A DNA stretch of 64,000 nucleotides from Longicatena caecimuris (GCF_004341945.1 NZ_SMBP01000001.1:86001-150000); one strand, 5' to 3'; counted from the stretch's first letter, positions 18,482 to 28,336 are shown. Notes: generated by a model not told the origin, from the sequence alone. Translations and numbers: made by a program.

Positions 18482-19408
18482 ATGAAAAAAATATTTGTAA
18501 GTTTAGTTGTGTTAGGATTATTAGCAGGTTGTGGAAATGCAACAGGTGATGATGCAGGAAAAGTAACAGGTGCTATCAAGGTGTATACAAGAGATGCATC
18601 AAGTGGAACTCGAGAAGCTTTTGAGAAAGGAATAGACTTTGAAGGAAAGCTGACAAAGCAGGCAAATGAGGTTTCCAGTAACGATGATATGGCGGCGAAA
18701 GTGGGTGCTGATAAAAACGGTATCGGTTATACATCACTATCTACAGACTTTGCCAAGAACAATGTCAAAGCTTTGCAATTTGAGGGTGTAACAGCAAGCA
18801 GCGAAACCGTATTGGATGGTTCTTATCAACTGCAGCGACCATTCAACTTTGTGACAAGGGCCAAAAATGATTTTGGCAGTGCAGATAAAGAACAGTTGGT
18901 ACTGGCATTCTTGGATTATCTTCAAAATTCCAGCGAAGGTATGGCAGTTGTCGCGAAAAACGGCGGTGAAGTTGATATGAGCAAAGCAAAATCTTGGGAT
19001 GAACTAGCGAAAAAATATCCAGTTGTAACAAAAGATAATTCAAAAATTACCATTACGACATGTGGTTCCACTTCTGTGGAAAAGACATTAAAAGCTGCAC
19101 TAGAACAATTTTCACCAATGGCAGGTAATTTCCAATTTGTTATGAATCATTCGGGTAGTGGAGATGCTACAAAACGTGTATTAGGTGCAGAAAAAGATGG
19201 AGCAAATCGTGGCGATATCGGTTTTGCATCACGTGCCTTTAAGGAAGAAGATGGTGATATATCGAAAGCTATGAAGAGTGGACAATACTGTATTGATGCT
19301 GTTGTGGCTGTTGTAAATAAAGAGAATAACGACTTTGCCAATTTGACACAGGCACAGCTAAAAGCAATCTTTACTGGTGAAACTACGAATTGGGAAGATG
19401 TAAAATAA
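18482..19408 (+). CDS. pstS: Phosphate-binding lipoprotein PstS, circularly permuted
   Basis: A 308-aa lipoprotein with signal peptide and lipobox LLAGC. Mature residues begin GAIKVYTRDASSGTREAF, GIGYTSLSTD and RPFNFVT, which in ordinary PstS form the second half. The protein then continues with ITTCGSTSVEKTLKAALEQF, NHSGSGD, DIGFASRAF and ends IFTGETTNWEDVK, normally the first half. All expected motifs are present but in swapped order. ATG 18482 follows ggagg. It is the first gene of the pst operon. Confidence 0.88.
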   Translation: MKKIFVSLVVLGLLAGCGNATGDDAGKVTGAIKVYTRDASSGTREAFEKGIDFEGKLTKQANEVSSNDDMAAKVGADKNGIGYTSLSTDFAKNNVKALQFEGVTASSETVLDGSYQLQRPFNFVTRAKNDFGSADKEQLVLAFLDYLQNSSEGMAVVAKNGGEVDMSKAKSWDELAKKYPVVTKDNSKITITTCGSTSVEKTLKAALEQFSPMAGNFQFVMNHSGSGDATKRVLGAEKDGANRGDIGFASRAFKEEDGDISKAMKSGQYCIDAVVAVVNKENNDFANLTQAQLKAIFTGETTNWEDVK

Positions 19409-19419
19409 TTCGTGTTTGA

Positions 19420-19456
19420 AAAGGACAGCTCAAAGGGAAATGAAGAGCTGTTCTTT
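19420..19456 (+). promoter_or_regulatory. Stem-loop between pstS and pstC
   Basis: A 12-bp hairpin (aaaggacagctc / gagctgttcttt, one G-U pair) with a 13-nt loop just after the pstS stop. Such intercistronic hairpins commonly stabilise the binding-protein mRNA or attenuate downstream expression. Confidence 0.55.
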
Positions 19457-19480
19457 CCTATGATAAGAGGAAGGGTAAAA

Positions 19481-20422
19481 ATGAAGAGTTATGTAAAACA
19501 GTATATTAATACAATAGAGAATCAAAAGAAATTAAGAAAAGATCAAAGGATGAAAAAACTCTTTTTGATGATGGCACTTTTAGCATCCAGCGCGATTGCA
19601 GTGATCATCGTATTTATCAGTATCAAAGGCATAGCACCTTTTCTTCCCAATTATACGTATGGCAGTGTTGATTTTCTTCCGTTTATAACTGGTATGACAT
19701 GGCGCCAAGATCAGGGGATTTACGGTGTTGGATTTATTATCGTTAATACGCTCATTTCTGCTTTTGGGGCTATGCTGCTATCCTTTCCGATATCCGTGCT
19801 CACTGCTCTTTATATCGCAAAAATAGCGCCAAAGCGTATTGCCGTACTTTTGAGTTCTGTTATCGAATTACTAGCATCTATACCTTCTGTCGTATATGGC
19901 GTATTTGCTTCTGGTACGATCACTTTGCTTGTTAGTTCCTTAGCTGCTAATTTCGGTTTTGTTACAGCTGGGGGAAGTTCTTTATTGGCTGTTATTCTAT
20001 TATTGGCAATTATGATTTTCCCTACAATTACAACCTTAAGTATTACGGCAATTCGCTCTGTCGATAAGGAAATAGAGCTTGGTTCATTGGCCTTAGGAGC
20101 TACAGCGACACAAACGCATTTTAAGGTTGTTTTGACAGCAGCGAAATCAGGTATTTTCGCAGGCGCCATTTTAGGTATTGGCAGAGCCTTTGGCGAAGCT
20201 ACAGCTGTTGCAATGGTCGCAGGGAATAAGATGTTCGGCCCAACCTTTCATTTGTTTGATACTACCCGTACTTTAACAACGACTATGTTGGCCGGTTTGA
20301 AAGAAACGACCGGTTTAGATTATGATATACGTTTTTCTGCTGGATTGGTACTGATGGCGGTTATACTACTGTCAAATTTAATATTGAATCTAGTGAAGAA
20401 GAAAGTAGGGAAATTAAAATGA
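19481..20422 (+). CDS. pstC: Phosphate ABC transporter permease PstC
   Basis: A 313-aa polytopic permease with the conserved ELLASIPSVVYGVFA and the EAA-type loop ELGSLALGATATQTHFKVVLTA, then GIGRAFGEATAVAMVAGN. It pairs with PstA in the inner complex of the high-affinity phosphate importer. ATG 19481 follows aggaaggg; a longer reading from a GTG at 19412 overlaps the stem-loop and was rejected. It overlaps pstA by 4 nt. Confidence 0.93.
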   Translation: MKSYVKQYINTIENQKKLRKDQRMKKLFLMMALLASSAIAVIIVFISIKGIAPFLPNYTYGSVDFLPFITGMTWRQDQGIYGVGFIIVNTLISAFGAMLLSFPISVLTALYIAKIAPKRIAVLLSSVIELLASIPSVVYGVFASGTITLLVSSLAANFGFVTAGGSSLLAVILLLAIMIFPTITTLSITAIRSVDKEIELGSLALGATATQTHFKVVLTAAKSGIFAGAILGIGRAFGEATAVAMVAGNKMFGPTFHLFDTTRTLTTTMLAGLKETTGLDYDIRFSAGLVLMAVILLSNLILNLVKKKVGKLK

Positions 20423-21663
20423 ATGAAACTATGCGCAATCAAAAAAATAAACGTCGTTATACGGATGGTATATTGAACATGCTTACATATGCATCCAGTG
20501 CAATATGTGTATTGTTATTGTTGAGTATCTTCATATTCATCTTTAGTAAAGGTAGTGGTATGCTTGGAATGAAATTATTAACAGGCGATTATTGGGCAAA
20601 AAACTACATGACGAGTATCCAGGAGAAAAACAATCATCCCAGTACGTATAAATCACCTGAAGATGCCTCGGATGATATGTATTGGAGTGAACGTTGGGGT
20701 GTTGGATTCGTTGATGCTAGAAATGAAAATAATGAGGCTATCGTTCTTGTAGAAGCAATAGATGATGCTTCCCCATTTGCTCATCTTAAGGATGAAAGTC
20801 GTCAAAATAAGCCTTCCATAAGTGCTGAAAGTGGCTATTTATTAGAAAACTTATCCTATCAAACAACACAGGGAACTACACGCTTAGCTGGCAATATCGT
20901 TTCACAAGATGCGAAAACAGTAGCAAGATTGCTAGATCAAGATGCCGTTTCAATTAATAAAATCTATTTCAAAACACCTGGAGGAGGTATTCGTGGCTCA
21001 TTACTTACAACATTGTATCTCATTATAATCAGCTTATTGATTGCGTTACCTTTAGGAATCGGCGCAGCCATATATTTGCATGAATATGCGGCTAAGAATA
21101 AAATCACTTCAGGGATTCGCAGTGCTATTGAGATGTTGACAGGAGTCCCGAGCATCATCTTTGGTTTAATGGGCGTCGCTGTATTATTCCCATTAACAAA
21201 ATTAGCAGGAGCTGATACAACGAATGTTTTATTAGGTTCTTTGACAATGGCCATTATTTTATTACCAATCATCATTCGCTCTTGCGAAGAAGCATTAGCA
21301 ATCGTTCCGCAAACACTGCGTGATGCTTCTTTATCATTAGGAGCTAACCAAAGTCAGACAATTTTTAAAATTGTGTTGCCATGTGCCGTTCCCGGCATCT
21401 TGAGTGGTGTTTTATTGAGTATTGGTCGTGTTATCGGAGAAAGTGCCGCATTAATATATACGATGGGAACCTATGTTAACGATAGTCCAACGCTGCTCTC
21501 CCAAGGTACTTCACTTGCGGTACATATTTATAACATCATGAGTAGTGAGCAACCCAATTTTGAATTAGCTTGTGCGATTTCAATTGTGATCTTGGTGTTT
21601 GTATTCATGTTAAATCTCTTGGTGAAATTGATGAGCCGGCGTTTCAATAAAGCCTGGTATTGA
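20419..21663 (+). CDS. pstA: Phosphate ABC transporter permease PstA
   Basis: A 414-aa permease, longer than usual (about 290-300 aa). One N-terminal membrane segment is followed by an extracytoplasmic insertion of about 130 residues ([10 protein letters not shown] to [10 protein letters not shown]) before the permease core. The core has [38 protein letters not shown] and [12 protein letters not shown]-like motifs. Start overlaps the pstC stop. The insertion is odd but may be lineage-typical. Confidence 0.9.
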   Translation: MNETMRNQKNKRRYTDGILNMLTYASSAICVLLLLSIFIFIFSKGSGMLGMKLLTGDYWAKNYMTSIQEKNNHPSTYKSPEDASDDMYWSERWGVGFVDARNENNEAIVLVEAIDDASPFAHLKDESRQNKPSISAESGYLLENLSYQTTQGTTRLAGNIVSQDAKTVARLLDQDAVSINKIYFKTPGGGIRGSLLTTLYLIIISLLIALPLGIGAAIYLHEYAAKNKITSGIRSAIEMLTGVPSIIFGLMGVAVLFPLTKLAGADTTNVLLGSLTMAIILLPIIIRSCEEALAIVPQTLRDASLSLGANQSQTIFKIVLPCAVPGILSGVLLSIGRVIGESAALIYTMGTYVNDSPTLLSQGTSLAVHIYNIMSSEQPNFELACAISIVILVFVFMLNLLVKLMSRRFNKAWY

Positions 21664-21739
21664 AAAAGAAGCAATGGAAAACCCTGAAGATGGTAAATCG
21701 TTTTATGTGTACAGAATATGGAAAGATAGGAGAAAAGAC

Positions 21740-22498
21740 ATGGATGAACAGATATTTCAAGTAGAGAAATTGAACTTATATTACGGAAAAAAACAAGCAT
21801 TGATAAATGTGGATCTTACGATAAGAAAAAATCATATCACTGCATTGATTGGCCCCAGTGGCTGTGGCAAATCAACCTTTTTGCGCTGCTTAAATCGCAT
21901 GAATGATGTAATTGAAGGCTGTCGCATTGAAGGGAGTATTGCATTAGATGGTGTTGATATTTATGATGCTTCAATGAATGTTGTAGACTTACGTACAAAA
22001 GTTGGTATGGTCTTTCAAAAACCAAATCCTTTTCCTATGTCCATTTATGACAACATTGCTTACGGTCCGCGTTGTCAGGGCATAAAAAAAAGAAAAATTT
22101 TGGATAATATTGTTGCACAATCGTTAAAAAAAGCTGCCTTATGGGAAGAAGTTAAAGATCGTTTACAGGATAGTGCTTTGGGAATGTCCGGAGGTCAGCA
22201 GCAGCGTCTATGTATTGCGCGTGCAATCGCTATGGAACCGGAAGTTATTTTAATGGATGAACCGACCAGTGCTTTAGATCCGATTGCGACAAGCAAGATT
22301 GAAGATTTAATGGAAGAATTGAAAAAAGACTATACGATTGTCATTGTAACACATTCTATGCAACAAGCATCACGTATCAGTGATGAAACGGCATTTTTCC
22401 TTTTGGGTGAAGTTGTTGAATATAATCAAACAAGCAAACTTTTTCAGCAGCCGGATGATAAACGTACAGAAGATTATATCACCGGACGATTTGGATAG
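21740..22498 (+). CDS. pstB: Phosphate ABC transporter ATPase PstB
   Basis: A 252-aa ATPase with Walker [10 protein letters not shown], the PstB hallmark [10 protein letters not shown]-loop [15 protein letters not shown], signature [16 protein letters not shown], Walker [16 protein letters not shown] and H-loop [11 protein letters not shown] 21740 follows aggagaaaa; the longer reading from 21674 has no good ribosome site. Confidence 0.95.
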   Translation: MDEQIFQVEKLNLYYGKKQALINVDLTIRKNHITALIGPSGCGKSTFLRCLNRMNDVIEGCRIEGSIALDGVDIYDASMNVVDLRTKVGMVFQKPNPFPMSIYDNIAYGPRCQGIKKRKILDNIVAQSLKKAALWEEVKDRLQDSALGMSGGQQQRLCIARAIAMEPEVILMDEPTSALDPIATSKIEDLMEELKKDYTIVIVTHSMQQASRISDETAFFLLGEVVEYNQTSKLFQQPDDKRTEDYITGRFG

Positions 22499-22509
22499 GA
22501 GGTCAGATT

Positions 22510-23148
22510 ATGGTTAAAATTGAAAAAGAGCTAGAAGTTAATGAAGACAGTGTTAAAAGGATGGCAGAAAGTGTTGTACAAATGCATGAAAAAGTTGTTT
22601 GTGTTTTGGAAAAACCAAGCCGTGAAATTGCTCTGGATATAGTGCAGGGAGATGATTTTATTAATCATTTAGAAGAAGAAATCAATGATCAATCCGTGCG
22701 CTCTTTAGCTTTATTATCACCGGTTGCCAGTGACTTGCGCAAAGTGGTGGCAGATATAAAAATAGCCAGTGAATTAGAGAGAATTGCAGATTATGCTAAA
22801 AATATTGCGGCTTTTTTAATTAAATCTGAAGTATTAGAAGAAAACGTGATGGCATATGCGGCGGCAATGGAAAAACGCTTTATTGAAATGTTGAAAGAAA
22901 CTTTAAAGGCATATGAACAACGTGATGTAAAAGCAGCTTTTCAACTTCCTAAAAAAGATGAAGGCATTAACCAACTGTATGAGGAACTGAAACAGAATTT
23001 ATTGCGACATCCGAATGAAACGCTGGTAGTAGAACTATTTGAAATAAGTGCCATGCTTAGAAATATCGAACGTGCTGGAGATCATACAAAAAATATTTGT
23101 GAACATATCATTTATATGGTAAAAGGGCAGCATTATGATTTCGGATAA
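22510..23148 (+). CDS. phoU: Phosphate transport regulator PhoU
   Basis: A 212-aa all-helical protein with two PhoU repeats. The metal-binding signatures appear as SELERIADYAKNIA and RNIERAGDHTKNICEHI. PhoU connects the PstSCAB importer to PhoR and represses Pho signalling when phosphate is plentiful. It ends the operon, 11 nt after pstB. Confidence 0.94.
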   Translation: MVKIEKELEVNEDSVKRMAESVVQMHEKVVCVLEKPSREIALDIVQGDDFINHLEEEINDQSVRSLALLSPVASDLRKVVADIKIASELERIADYAKNIAAFLIKSEVLEENVMAYAAAMEKRFIEMLKETLKAYEQRDVKAAFQLPKKDEGINQLYEELKQNLLRHPNETLVVELFEISAMLRNIERAGDHTKNICEHIIYMVKGQHYDFG

Positions 23149-23217
23149 GGATGATAGAAGTAATATCAGAAAAAGGCCTATAGCATTGGCAAGGTTCTGA
23201 AAAAATGTTGTAAAAAA

Positions 23218-23245
23218 AAGACCGTTTCTTGACTGAAGCGGTCTT
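23218..23245 (-). terminator. Terminator of the Na/Pi cotransporter gene
   Basis: Hairpin gaccgtttc / gaagcggtc (one wobble) between two convergent genes. On the minus strand it runs into a T tract; it probably also limits read-through from phoU. Confidence 0.75.
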
Positions 23246-23261
23246 CATCATGATAAAACAA

Positions 23262-24947
23262 TTAAATGGCTTGTTCGGCTAAAGTTTTGTGCATTGGGAT
23301 AGGTTCATTATCTTCTTTTGCAATGTTCCATATATGGTCACCAATACGCTCTAGGGTACCAAGGATATCAACATAAATACTTGCCGCAACACCGGATCCA
23401 CAGACTTCACCAGCCATACGCTTGAAGTGACGCTGGCGAGCTTTTTCTTCAACAAGATCCAAATAATTTTCTTTATCATCCAACATTTTCAAATAAGACT
23501 CATCACGACTTGTGAAATAAGCCAAGGCCATCTCATTCATCTCTAAAACAGTTGCATACATTTCGTTCACATCACGAATTGCCTCATCGGTAAAGTTTCC
23601 TTTATCCTCATAGGTTAATTCAAAGAATTCATTTAAATTCATTGTCAAATCACCGACACGTTCTATATTTTTAATGACTTGCAGATTGGAAATGAATTCA
23701 TCTGTGTCATGCTCACTCAAACTATTATGAGCAATATTTACCAGATAATCTGTAATCTTGGCATCCAGAGAATTGATGGCATCTTCATATTGTCGAGAGG
23801 CATTGCAATACTTGCCGGATTGTTTATTAAAATAATCTTGACTTGCGCGAATGCAATCAGCTGCTAGTTCACCCATTTTCACGGTAACCTGTTTACTAAC
23901 ACCTAAAGCTCCAGCTGGCAAGGATGCGGCCAGTTTGGGATCAAGTACATCCAAATTGAGTTCGATTTTTTCTTCTTCTCCTGGAATCACCTTCTTTATG
24001 ATGTTGACCATGATATTGATGCAAGGGTAGGCGAGAATGGAAATTACTAAGGTACGCAAAATGTGAGCCATCGCTATTTGCATCATTGGGGAAATATGAT
24101 ACGTGGTACTCAAATTCGTGATCAGATCTACATAAGGATGTAATAAGAACATAAATAAGATAGAACCAACTACATTAAATAAAACATTAACGGCAGCGCT
24201 TCGTTTTGCAGAAATACTGCCGCCGATTGAAGCAAACACAGCCGTGATGGTCGTACCTATGTTACTACCAAAAACAAAAGGTAAAGCCGCCGTCAATGTC
24301 AAGGCACCAGAATCATAAATCTTTTGAATGATGCCGACAACGGCACTACTGGATTGGACAACAGCAGTCATTCCAATACCACACAAGAATCCTAAAATTG
24401 GTTGATCCTGCATGGTGGTAGCTAGATTTGCAAAGAAATCCAACTCACCCAATTTGCTCAATTCATCACCCATTAGACGAAGGCCAAAAAACAATAACCC
24501 AAACCCTAAGACAATCTGTCCCATATAGGTTTGTTTTTTACGTTTTGCAAACAATGTGATTAAGACACCGAGGAAGACAAAATATAATGCCAGTGTTTCA
24601 ACTTTTAAACCAATCAGAAATGCCGTGATGGTCGTACCAATATTCGCCCCGATGATGATTCCAACCGATTGCTCCAAGCTCATTAAGCCTGCCCGGACAA
24701 AACCGATTGCGATAGCGCTAGTTGCTGAACTTGACTGAATAAATACAGTGATGATAGTACCGACCAAGATCCCTTTCCATGGCTTGTTTGTGTACTTATC
24801 GATATAATCTCTTAATTTTTCTCCTGCGATACTCTTTAGCCCGTCACCCATAAATTGGATTCCAAAAAGGAATAATGCCAATCCTCCGATAATGAAGTCC
24901 CAGCTGATGCTGGACAGGGTCAGGGTCTGTGCTGCGGTATGTATCAT
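23262..24947 (-). CDS. Na+/phosphate cotransporter family protein with C-terminal PhoU-like domain
   Basis: A 561-aa transporter. Paired inverted repeats of the Na/Pi family include GGLALFLFGIQFMGDGLK, QSSSATSAIAIGF with IIIGANIGTTITA, and later VVQSSSAVVGII with VFGSNIGTTITA. The C-terminal 200 residues are a PhoU-like helical domain with NIERVGDLTMN and ERIGDHIWNIA. The start is minus-strand ATG 24947 after gggaggtt; a TTG 15 nt upstream overlaps that SD. It converges with phoU and completes a phosphate-uptake block. Confidence 0.9.
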   Translation of the reverse strand: MIHTAAQTLTLSSISWDFIIGGLALFLFGIQFMGDGLKSIAGEKLRDYIDKYTNKPWKGILVGTIITVFIQSSSATSAIAIGFVRAGLMSLEQSVGIIIGANIGTTITAFLIGLKVETLALYFVFLGVLITLFAKRKKQTYMGQIVLGFGLLFFGLRLMGDELSKLGELDFFANLATTMQDQPILGFLCGIGMTAVVQSSSAVVGIIQKIYDSGALTLTAALPFVFGSNIGTTITAVFASIGGSISAKRSAAVNVLFNVVGSILFMFLLHPYVDLITNLSTTYHISPMMQIAMAHILRTLVISILAYPCINIMVNIIKKVIPGEEEKIELNLDVLDPKLAASLPAGALGVSKQVTVKMGELAADCIRASQDYFNKQSGKYCNASRQYEDAINSLDAKITDYLVNIAHNSLSEHDTDEFISNLQVIKNIERVGDLTMNLNEFFELTYEDKGNFTDEAIRDVNEMYATVLEMNEMALAYFTSRDESYLKMLDDKENYLDLVEEKARQRHFKRMAGEVCGSGVAASIYVDILGTLERIGDHIWNIAKEDNEPIPMHKTLAEQAI

Positions 24948-25207
24948 AAGAAAACCTCCCAAAACCTTTCTGAAACACTCTTATTTTAACAGAATTTTTA
25001 CCTGATGTATACAGAACTTTTACATAAATGGTATCACAATACTTACATATGGATACCGCAAATGAAAAAGAAATGTTTAATTTAATATTAGTGATATCCA
25101 TCTTTATCCTTAAAACATTCGATTGCTATGAAAGAATGCAAAAACTTATAGGAAGAGCATCATAAACCATGTTATAATAAAACAGTATGAAAGAGAGTGT
25201 GTTTCTT

Positions 25208-25675
25208 ATGAATGTTATCATCAACAATCAAAGCAGCGAGAAACGCTGGAATCGTTATAAAAAAGATTTTGTAGCAATCGCCGAACGGACGAAAATGATA
25301 TTATCTTTATCACAAGATTACAACGCTTCTATCATTTTTGTGGACCCCGCAATGATTCATGAAATCAATCGTGAGTATCGTCATATAGACCGTCCTACGG
25401 ATGTTATCAGCTTTGCGCTAAAAGATGAAGAAGATACTTATGAAATGATGGAAGGCCTGGATGAATTAGGAGATATTTTCATAAATGTTCAAGCAGTGGT
25501 AGATCAGGCAGCGGAATATGGTCATTCGTTGCGCAGAGAGGTGTGTTTTTTGTTTACCCATGGTCTGCTTCATCTGTTAGGCTATGATCATATGGAAAAA
25601 GATGATGAGAAAATAATGTTTGCGTTACAGGATGTGATATTAGATGCAATCGTTCCTAAAAAAGTTCATAAATAA
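25208..25675 (+). CDS. ybeY: Endoribonuclease YbeY, rRNA maturation factor
   Basis: A 155-aa metallo-RNase. The zinc motif is HGLLHLLGYDH, with PTDVISFALKD and ELGDIFINVQA upstream. It acts in 16S rRNA 3' processing and ribosome quality control. ATG 25208 gives normal length. ATG 25187 would sit only 9 nt after a TATAAT box (25173-25178) and would give a nearly leaderless mRNA. It starts the second half of the conserved phoH-ybeY cluster. Confidence 0.93.
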   Translation: MNVIINNQSSEKRWNRYKKDFVAIAERTKMILSLSQDYNASIIFVDPAMIHEINREYRHIDRPTDVISFALKDEEDTYEMMEGLDELGDIFINVQAVVDQAAEYGHSLRREVCFLFTHGLLHLLGYDHMEKDDEKIMFALQDVILDAIVPKKVHK

Positions 25676-26012
25676 ATTCCGCTATGCGTTTGCGGGATTG
25701 TTTGATGGTATTCGGCATGATCACAGCATTGCTTTACAATGTCTGATAGGCTTATTTGTTTTTATTGCCTGTATCTTTTTGCACTTAACAGTATGGGAAT
25801 GGCTTGTGATCATTCTTATGATCGCACTGGTGATTGCCTTTGAATTTATCAATAGTGCATTAGAAACCATTACTGACAAAATCTCACCGGAATACTCATT
25901 GGAAGCCAAAAAAATCAAAGACTATGCAGCTGCCGCTGTATTGGTAATATCCATAGCAGCAGCTATTTCAGGAATCATTATTATAGGAGGTAAAATTTAT
26001 GGAATGTTATGA
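25644..26012 (+). CDS. dgkA: Diacylglycerol kinase / undecaprenol kinase family
   Basis: A 122-aa small integral membrane kinase with three membrane segments and the family motif EFINSALETITDKISPEYSLEAKKIKDYAAAAV (read in parts: EFINSALETITD, then AKKIKDYAAAAV). Gram-positive members phosphorylate undecaprenol for cell-wall carrier recycling. The start overlaps ybeY by 32 nt and the end overlaps cdd by 14 nt. Confidence 0.92.
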   Translation: MQSFLKKFINKFRYAFAGLFDGIRHDHSIALQCLIGLFVFIACIFLHLTVWEWLVIILMIALVIAFEFINSALETITDKISPEYSLEAKKIKDYAAAAVLVISIAAAISGIIIIGGKIYGML

Positions 26013-26400
26013 TGATATTTTAACGCAAGCATTCGCGGCGATGAAAAATGCCTATGCGCCATATTCAAAATATCATGTAGGAGCTTGTGTAAAGACAAAA
26101 GATGGTACATATATTCAAGGGGCCAATATTGAAAATGCATCCTATGGCTTAAGCAATTGTGCTGAACGTAGTGCAATATTTGCAGCTTATTCTCAAGGCT
26201 ATCGCAAGCAGGATATTGTTTCTTTAGCAATTGTCAGCGATGGTAAACGGATCGGCACGCCTTGTGGAGCTTGTCGTCAGGTACTTGTGGAGCTATTAGA
26301 AAAGGATACACCGATTGTTTTAAGCAATGGAAAAGATACATTGGTGACAACGATTGCGGAATTATTGCCAATGAGTTTTGACAGTGAGGATCTATCATGA
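25999..26400 (+). CDS. cdd: Cytidine deaminase
   Basis: A 133-aa tetrameric zinc deaminase converting cytidine to uridine in pyrimidine salvage. Zinc and catalytic motifs are CAERSAIF and PCGACRQVLVEL; NIENASYGLSNCAE is typical. It is embedded in the ybeY-dgkA-cdd-era operon with short overlaps (14 nt and 4 nt). Confidence 0.95.
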   Translation: MECYDDILTQAFAAMKNAYAPYSKYHVGACVKTKDGTYIQGANIENASYGLSNCAERSAIFAAYSQGYRKQDIVSLAIVSDGKRIGTPCGACRQVLVELLEKDTPIVLSNGKDTLVTTIAELLPMSFDSEDLS

Positions 26401-27302
26401 GTTATAAATCAGGATTTATCGCTATTATCGGACGTCCGAATGCTGGTAAAAGCACACTGCTTAATGCACTATTAAATGAGAAGATTGCTATTACCACCCC
26501 GAAACCGCAAACAACCAGAAACAATATTAGTGGAATACTGACCAGAGAGGATGCGCAATTTATCTTTACGGATACACCGGGAATCCATAAGCCTAAACAT
26601 GAGCTAGGGAAAACATTAAATCGTAATGCTTATACAGCAATTGCAGAAGCTGATGTTAATTTCTGGGTCGTGGATGCTACACAAAGCTTTGGCAGTGGGG
26701 ATGAATTTTTATTAGAAAAAATTAAAAAATCGCATATCCCATGTTTTTTGATCTTAAATAAAATTGATCTTTTAGACAAAGAAAAACTAATTCGTACTCT
26801 GCAACAATGGCAAGAACGTCACACGTTTGCAGAAATTTTTCCCGTCAGCGCTTTGCAAAAGGATAATCTGAATGACTTACTGGAAGTCACGAAGGGATAT
26901 TTAGAAGAAGGACCGAAATTTTTCCCAGATGAAATGGTGAGTGATCACGGCGAACAATTTCAGATAGCTGAAATCATTCGTGAGAAGGTTTTGTATAAAA
27001 CTAATGAAGAAGTTCCTCATTCCGTAGCAGTCGTTATTGAAAGAAAAGAAGAAACAGCTACCGCTGTTTTCTTACAGGCTCTTATTGTCGTGGAACGCAC
27101 ATCGCAAAAAGCTATTTTGATAGGAAAACAGGCGGCGATGATTCGCAGCATTCGCTTAGCTGCGCAAAAAGAATTGAAAGAGAAATTTCATAAAAAAGTA
27201 GAACTTGAATTATATGTGCGTGTAGAAAAGAATTGGCGCAATCGCAGTAACAAATTGCAGCAATTCGGCTATTTAGAATTAGAGGATACGCATGAAGGAT
27301 GA
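26397..27302 (+). CDS. era: GTPase Era
   Basis: A 301-aa GTPase for 30S assembly that binds the 3' end of 16S rRNA. The G1 motif is GRPNAGKST, switch and G3 are TPGIHKP/DTPG, and G4 is NKID. A C-terminal KH domain follows (LYVRVEKNWRN near the end). The ATG overlaps the cdd stop (ATGA) and the end overlaps recO by 11 nt. Confidence 0.96.
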   Translation: MSYKSGFIAIIGRPNAGKSTLLNALLNEKIAITTPKPQTTRNNISGILTREDAQFIFTDTPGIHKPKHELGKTLNRNAYTAIAEADVNFWVVDATQSFGSGDEFLLEKIKKSHIPCFLILNKIDLLDKEKLIRTLQQWQERHTFAEIFPVSALQKDNLNDLLEVTKGYLEEGPKFFPDEMVSDHGEQFQIAEIIREKVLYKTNEEVPHSVAVVIERKEETATAVFLQALIVVERTSQKAILIGKQAAMIRSIRLAAQKELKEKFHKKVELELYVRVEKNWRNRSNKLQQFGYLELEDTHEG

Positions 27303-28023
27303 GTTAGAAGGCATCATCATTCGTTATCAGGAATATCGTGAACACGATGCTATCTTACATGTGCTTTGTCGAAAACGCGGCATTGTGCATGTGAATGCCA
27401 GGGGAATTCAAAAGGTGAAAAGCAAAAACGCTCCGGCATGTCAATTGTTCACCCATGTACGTATGCAGTTGCCTTTACAAGAAACACGCAGTATTTACAC
27501 ATTACGTAGTGCCGAAATTATCGAAGGCTATCGCCATATCCGAGAAGATCTATTAAAGCAAAGCATTGCCGCGTATGTTTGTGAATGTATAGATGCCAGT
27601 AAATTTGAGGAAGATGTATTTGAGGTCGTGCAAACGGTTTTGGATATCTTACAAGAAACAACGCATCCAATACGGATTTTATGTTTATTTCAAGCAATCA
27701 TGAATCGTATGCATGGTATTGAACCTTACGTGGATGGTTGTGTGCGCTGTGGCAATCAAAAGGCAATTTATGCAATCTCCATAAGGGATGGTGGTTTCAT
27801 ATGTCATTCCTGCTACCGTATGGAACAGGATGCTATGCGTTCTAAAGAAGATTTGAAAGTATTTCGTTTGTTGTGTAAGGCGCATATGGAACATTATGAT
27901 ATTTTGAAAAGCTATCAAGCTTTTACCTATCAAAATTTTGAAGATTTGTATGCATTTTTTTATGAATACGCCGGAATATCTTTGAAAAGTGTAAAATTTT
28001 TAAAAACGATCATAGCAATGTAA
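27292..28023 (+). CDS. recO: DNA repair protein RecO
   Basis: A 243-aa recombination mediator that helps RecA load on SSB-coated DNA. An N-terminal OB fold (GIIIRYQEYREHDAILHV) is followed by a helical domain with a C4 zinc site (CVRCGN and CHSC). The start lies inside era. It is the last gene of the operon, followed by a terminator. Confidence 0.93.
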   Translation: MKDELEGIIIRYQEYREHDAILHVLCRKRGIVHVNARGIQKVKSKNAPACQLFTHVRMQLPLQETRSIYTLRSAEIIEGYRHIREDLLKQSIAAYVCECIDASKFEEDVFEVVQTVLDILQETTHPIRILCLFQAIMNRMHGIEPYVDGCVRCGNQKAIYAISIRDGGFICHSCYRMEQDAMRSKEDLKVFRLLCKAHMEHYDILKSYQAFTYQNFEDLYAFFYEYAGISLKSVKFLKTIIAM

Positions 28024-28053
28024 GAATAGCTATTGTAATATTATTAGAATTAG

Positions 28054-28085
28054 GGATCAAGTTAATTTGATCCTTCATTTTTTTT
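28054..28085 (+). terminator. Terminator after recO
   Basis: Hairpin ggatcaa / ttgatcc with a 6-nt loop, then ttcattttttttg. Confidence 0.8.
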
Positions 28086-28242
28086 GTGAAAATGTAATAG
28101 TGAATGCTTGATGAAATGTGAAATAGGGCTTTTTTTATCTTAAGTAAACAAATGTTTTCTAGGTGGAAAAAGAATTGGTGACAAAAGGAAAGCAGAACTC
28201 AAACAAAATGCGCAAACATCATGGAAAATCACACGATTCGCA

Positions 28243-28272
28243 TTGACATTTTCCTTTAAAAAGTGTTATATT
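28243..28272 (+). promoter_or_regulatory. SigA promoter for glyS
   Basis: A perfect -35 TTGACA (28243-28248) and a -10 TATATT (28267-28272) with an 18-nt spacer. It precedes an 80-nt leader. Confidence 0.7.
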
Positions 28273-28310
28273 ATAGTGTATTCTTGTAACTATTTTTAAT
28301 TGTTCGCTAA

Positions 28311-28336
28311 GCATCATCAGCTGATGTGTTTTTTTT
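28311..28336 (+). terminator. Attenuator-like hairpin in the glyS leader
   Basis: A 5-6 bp hairpin (catca / tgatg around tcagc) followed by eight T, between the promoter and the glyS ribosome site gaaagggg. No T-box core is present in this leader. It is a weak attenuator or a processing signal. Confidence 0.4.
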
